Origin: DRGV01 sp018903055 [NCBI: bacterium]
GTDB lineage: Bacteria > UBP18 > UBA7526
Length of the DNA: 6,206 nt
Assembly (NCBI GenBank): GCA_018903055.1
Contig: JAHIPW010000020.1
Span: 1 to 6,206, forward strand
Reading direction: 5' to 3'
How positions within the stretch are numbered: the stretch's first letter is position 1; every line of letters begins with the position of its first letter. The notes under the pieces were generated by a model, which was given only the letters and a program-made list of their open reading frames with translations, was not told the DNA's origin and did not search any database. The position numbers and the translations under genes are program-made. Shown one piece after another: positions 4,817 through 6,206 of this stretch.

Positions 4817-5191
4817 ATGAGAAAGAAGAGTTTAGAATATTATAAGAAGAAGCTTTTAAAATTGAGGGATAGTTTGGTGGAGGAGATCAAGCAGCTAGAA
4901 GAAAGGTCTCTTTCTAAAACCCAGAGGGATGCTTCGGGAGACCTCTCTGGTTATTCCTTCCATATGGCCGATGTTGCTACTGCAAGTCATGAGAGGGAGA
5001 AAGCCTTGAACTTGAGGGGAAGCGAAGAGAACCTACTCTACAAGGTGGATCAGGCCCTATATCGCATTGAGAAGAAAACCTATGGCCTCTGTATTCAGTG
5101 TCAGCGAAAGATTGACAAGAAGAGACTGAATGCCATTCCCTATGCTGATCTATGTATCAAATGTCAGGCGAAGCAGGAGAAGAAAACCTGA
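4817..5191 (+). CDS. DksA/TraR-family C4 zinc-finger protein
   Basis: A 124-residue cytosolic protein. The N-terminal half (1-85) is charged and helical, as in the coiled coil of DksA/TraR proteins. The C-terminal half has a complete zinc finger, Cys92-x2-Cys95-x17-Cys113-x2-Cys116, with the family context YGLC...RLNAIPYADLCIKC. Family members enter the RNA polymerase secondary channel and tune initiation, often with ppGpp. The tip motif of E. coli DksA (DxxDxA) is replaced by HMADVAT (49-55). The central Asp52 and Ala54 remain but the first acid is His49. This is the HxAD pattern of shorter TraR/YteA-like members, so strict DksA activity is not assured and no symbol is given. The start is ATG 4817 with TAAGGAGG (4802-4809) 7 nt upstream, the strongest Shine-Dalgarno in the window. 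The stop overlaps the lspA start. Confidence 0.93.
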   Translation: MRKKSLEYYKKKLLKLRDSLVEEIKQLEERSLSKTQRDASGDLSGYSFHMADVATASHEREKALNLRGSEENLLYKVDQALYRIEKKTYGLCIQCQRKIDKKRLNAIPYADLCIKCQAKQEKKT

Positions 5192-5634
5192 TGTCCCTCT
5201 TGCTCCTGGCAGCTATCGTCCTCATTTTAGATCAGATATCAAAGTTCATCATCTGTCGAATCATACTACCTGGGGGATCGTTCCCGGTTATTGAAAATGT
5301 CTTCTATCTTACCCATGTTCAGAATAAAGGGGCAGCCTTCGGCCTCTTCCCTAATCAGACACTATTCTTCATTATTGTTACCTTGTTTACCATCCTCCTC
5401 ATTCTCTTCTTTCACCAGAGGATTTCCAAAGAAGGAAGTTCCCCTTCCTGGGCGTTGGGCCTCATTCTGGGAGGTGCGTTGGGGAATTTAATAGATAGGA
5501 TAAGATTAAAAGCAGTCATCGATTTCTTAGATTTTAGCCTGAAGGGTTACCATTGGCCATCCTTTAATATTGCAGACTCCGCTATCACTATTGGAGCAGT
5601 AATCCTCTTCATTTCCTTATTCCGCAAGAAATAA
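5191..5634 (+). CDS. lspA: Lipoprotein signal peptidase (signal peptidase II)
   Basis: This is the inner-membrane aspartyl protease that removes signal peptides from diacylglyceryl-modified prolipoproteins. The 147 residues are close to the family length. Four hydrophobic segments fit the known topology (about 2-21, 56-75, 85-100, 129-144). Signature motifs are LDQISK (13-18), QNKGAAFG (44-51), GNLIDR with catalytic Asp102, and FNIADS with catalytic Asp129. The chosen ATG 5191 shares its A with the TGA of the DksA-like gene (TGATG), and AGGAG (5175-5179) lies 11 nt upstream. An in-frame ATG at 5152 would add 13 polar residues before the first membrane segment and overlap the upstream gene by 40 bp, so it is rejected. 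Overlap implies translational coupling. Together with lgt downstream it supplies the two early lipoprotein maturation steps. Confidence 0.96.
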   Translation: MSLLLLAAIVLILDQISKFIICRIILPGGSFPVIENVFYLTHVQNKGAAFGLFPNQTLFFIIVTLFTILLILFFHQRISKEGSSPSWALGLILGGALGNLIDRIRLKAVIDFLDFSLKGYHWPSFNIADSAITIGAVILFISLFRKK

Positions 5635-5648
5635 TACGAGAATAAGAA

Positions 5649-5680
5649 TCTGCACTACGCGCAGAACCTTGTTTCTTCGC
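5649..5680 (+). terminator. Weak terminator-like hairpin after lspA
   Basis: TCTGC (5649-5653), 7-nt loop, GCAGA (5661-5665), followed by a broken T-rich stretch (ccttgtttcttc, 5667-5678). The stem is only 5 bp and the T-run is interrupted, so termination here would be inefficient at best, and read-through into lgt is plausible. Confidence 0.25.
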
Positions 5681-5704
5681 TAACACTTAGAAATAAGAGA
5701 ATAA

Positions 5705-5814
5705 TTGGTAGTTGGGTTAGGGTAAAGTAGTGGGTTTGGTAGTTGGGTAAGGGTTAGGTGTTTTTTAAAAAGACCAACTACCTAACCAAACAACCAAACT
5801 AACAACCTAACCTT
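5705..5814. repeat. Strand-asymmetric G/T arm and A/C arm with inverted-repeat and G-quadruplex potential
   Basis: The left arm has the direct repeat ttggtagttgggt[t/a]aggg at 5705-5722 and 5736-5753 (17 of 18 identical). Five GGG runs start at 5714, 5720, 5732, 5745 and 5751, fitting a G-quadruplex on the + strand. No C occurs from 5687 to 5773. After T6A5 (centre 5766/5767), the right arm has no G from 5773 to 5814 and is made of aacc/aaacc-type units. Arms can pair: ggttaggt (5752-5759) with acctaacc (5780-5787), and ggtagttgg (5738-5746) with ccaactacc (5774-5782). It fills most of the lspA-lgt gap (239 bp). Confidence 0.75.
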
Positions 5815-5835
5815 GACCGTAACCCAATGATTTAG

Positions 5836-5858
5836 CAACTTATCAACTTATCAACTTA
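5836..5858. repeat. Octamer array caacttat before lgt
   Basis: The units are caacttat (5836-5843), caacttat (5844-5851) and caactta (5852-5858), a perfect period of 8. It ends 3 nt before the AAGGAG ribosome binding site of lgt (5862-5867). Confidence 0.8.
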
Positions 5859-5873
5859 ATTAAGGAGCTATGA

Positions 5874-6206
5874 ATGCATCCCATTCTCTTTGAGATAGGG
5901 CCATTGACCATCTACTCCTATGGGATTATGCTTGCCTTGGCCTTTGTTGTGGGTATCTGGTTCGCCACCCGCCAGGCAAGGAGGGAAAAAGTTCCCGCAA
6001 GTGCTATCCTCGATCTTTCTCTTGTTGCCCTGTTAACTGGGATAATTGGCGCTCGAATACTCTTTGTTCTCTTCAATCTTGATTACTATTCAAAGCATCC
6101 TTTTGAGATCATCATGTTCTGGCAGGGAGGATTGATCTACTCTGGGGGACTCATTCTAGGGACATTATGCGCCATACTATTCCTGAAAGTCCGCAGGCTC
6201 AATATC
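5874..6206 (+). CDS. lgt: Prolipoprotein diacylglyceryl transferase, N-terminal part (cut by window end)
   Basis: Lgt is an inner-membrane enzyme that moves diacylglycerol from phosphatidylglycerol to the lipobox cysteine of prolipoproteins, the step before LspA. The first 111 codons are present. The start MHPILFEIGPLTIYSYG is family-typical. Tyr16 in IYSYGIM corresponds to the essential Tyr26 of E. coli. GARILFVLF (59-67) carries the conserved Arg61. WQGGLIYSGGL (83-93) aligns with the GGxxxHGGL loop of E. coli, with Ser90 at the position of His103. Hydrophobic segments are at about 14-33, 46-66 and 84-104. ATG 5874 has AAGGAG 6 nt upstream. ATG 5870 is out of frame and stops after seven codons. 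The gap from lspA is repeat-filled, but same-strand adjacency supports a shared lipoprotein role. Confidence 0.93.
   Translation, partial: MHPILFEIGPLTIYSYGIMLALAFVVGIWFATRQARREKVPASAILDLSLVALLTGIIGARILFVLFNLDYYSKHPFEIIMFWQGGLIYSGGLILGTLCAILFLKVRRLNI

Noticed and set aside
5152-5190. Upstream ATG for lspA
   Set aside because: It would overlap the DksA-like gene by 40 bp and add polar residues not typical of LspA; ATG 5191 forms a TGATG coupling with a ribosome binding site.
5714-5753. Telomere-like TTAGGG repeat
   Set aside because: Only one TTAGGG-type step is present, within an internal bacterial locus between two genes; treated as a G-rich repeat arm.
5870-5893. ATG 5870 as the lgt start
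   Set aside because: This frame reaches a stop after seven codons; ATG 5874 opens the Lgt frame and has better spacing from AAGGAG.

Overview
The window is a gene-dense stretch of a bacterial chromosome with every gene on the + strand. By eye its GC content is moderately low (low to mid 40s percent). From left to right it holds: a possible 3' end of an unidentified gene (2-103); a structured, repeat-filled intergenic region; mtnA (methionine salvage isomerase); an isolated sigma-70-like promoter; ileS (isoleucyl-tRNA synthetase); a small one-membrane-segment protein resembling DUF5665; a DksA/TraR-type C4 zinc-finger protein; lspA (lipoprotein signal peptidase); and the first 111 codons of lgt (prolipoprotein diacylglyceryl transferase), cut by the window end.

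The order ileS - small membrane protein - DksA/TraR - lspA - lgt looks like one functional cluster. It joins translation (IleRS), a transcription-tuning zinc-finger protein and the first two steps of lipoprotein maturation. Lgt attaches diacylglycerol to the lipobox cysteine, then LspA removes the signal peptide. The DksA-like gene and lspA share a TGATG stop/start, so they are probably translationally coupled. A good promoter (TTGACT, 17 bp, TATACT with a TG extension) lies just before ileS. mtnA has its own leader, with several palindromes and only a tentative promoter.

The unusual part is what fills the gaps. Almost every intergenic region carries short tandem arrays with a 7- or 8-bp period: attttac/atttttg, tgatcagg, aaagtggg, aaaatgc, caatgct, caacttat. 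Small GC-rich palindromes are embedded in or beside some of them. Two arrays run through stop codons (mtnA and ileS). One heptamer array (ccgatca/ccgatta) lies inside the ileS reading frame and encodes a surface-loop-like stretch of the editing domain. Before lgt there is a C-free G/T-rich arm with G-quadruplex potential, followed by a G-free A/C-rich arm. This looks like a genome-wide short-tandem-repeat colonisation, similar in style to the heptameric STRR repeats of cyanobacteria, but the host here is clearly not identified.

Host: an uncultured bacterium is likely. Repeat style and gene order would fit a candidate-phylum lineage such as Omnitrophota, or a deep Gram-negative or Clostridia-like group. 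That is a low-confidence guess, because no rRNA or other phylogenetic marker was compared. No mobile element, CRISPR array, tRNA or rRNA is present, and I see no complete new defence or biosynthetic system. The repeat family is the most likely undescribed feature.
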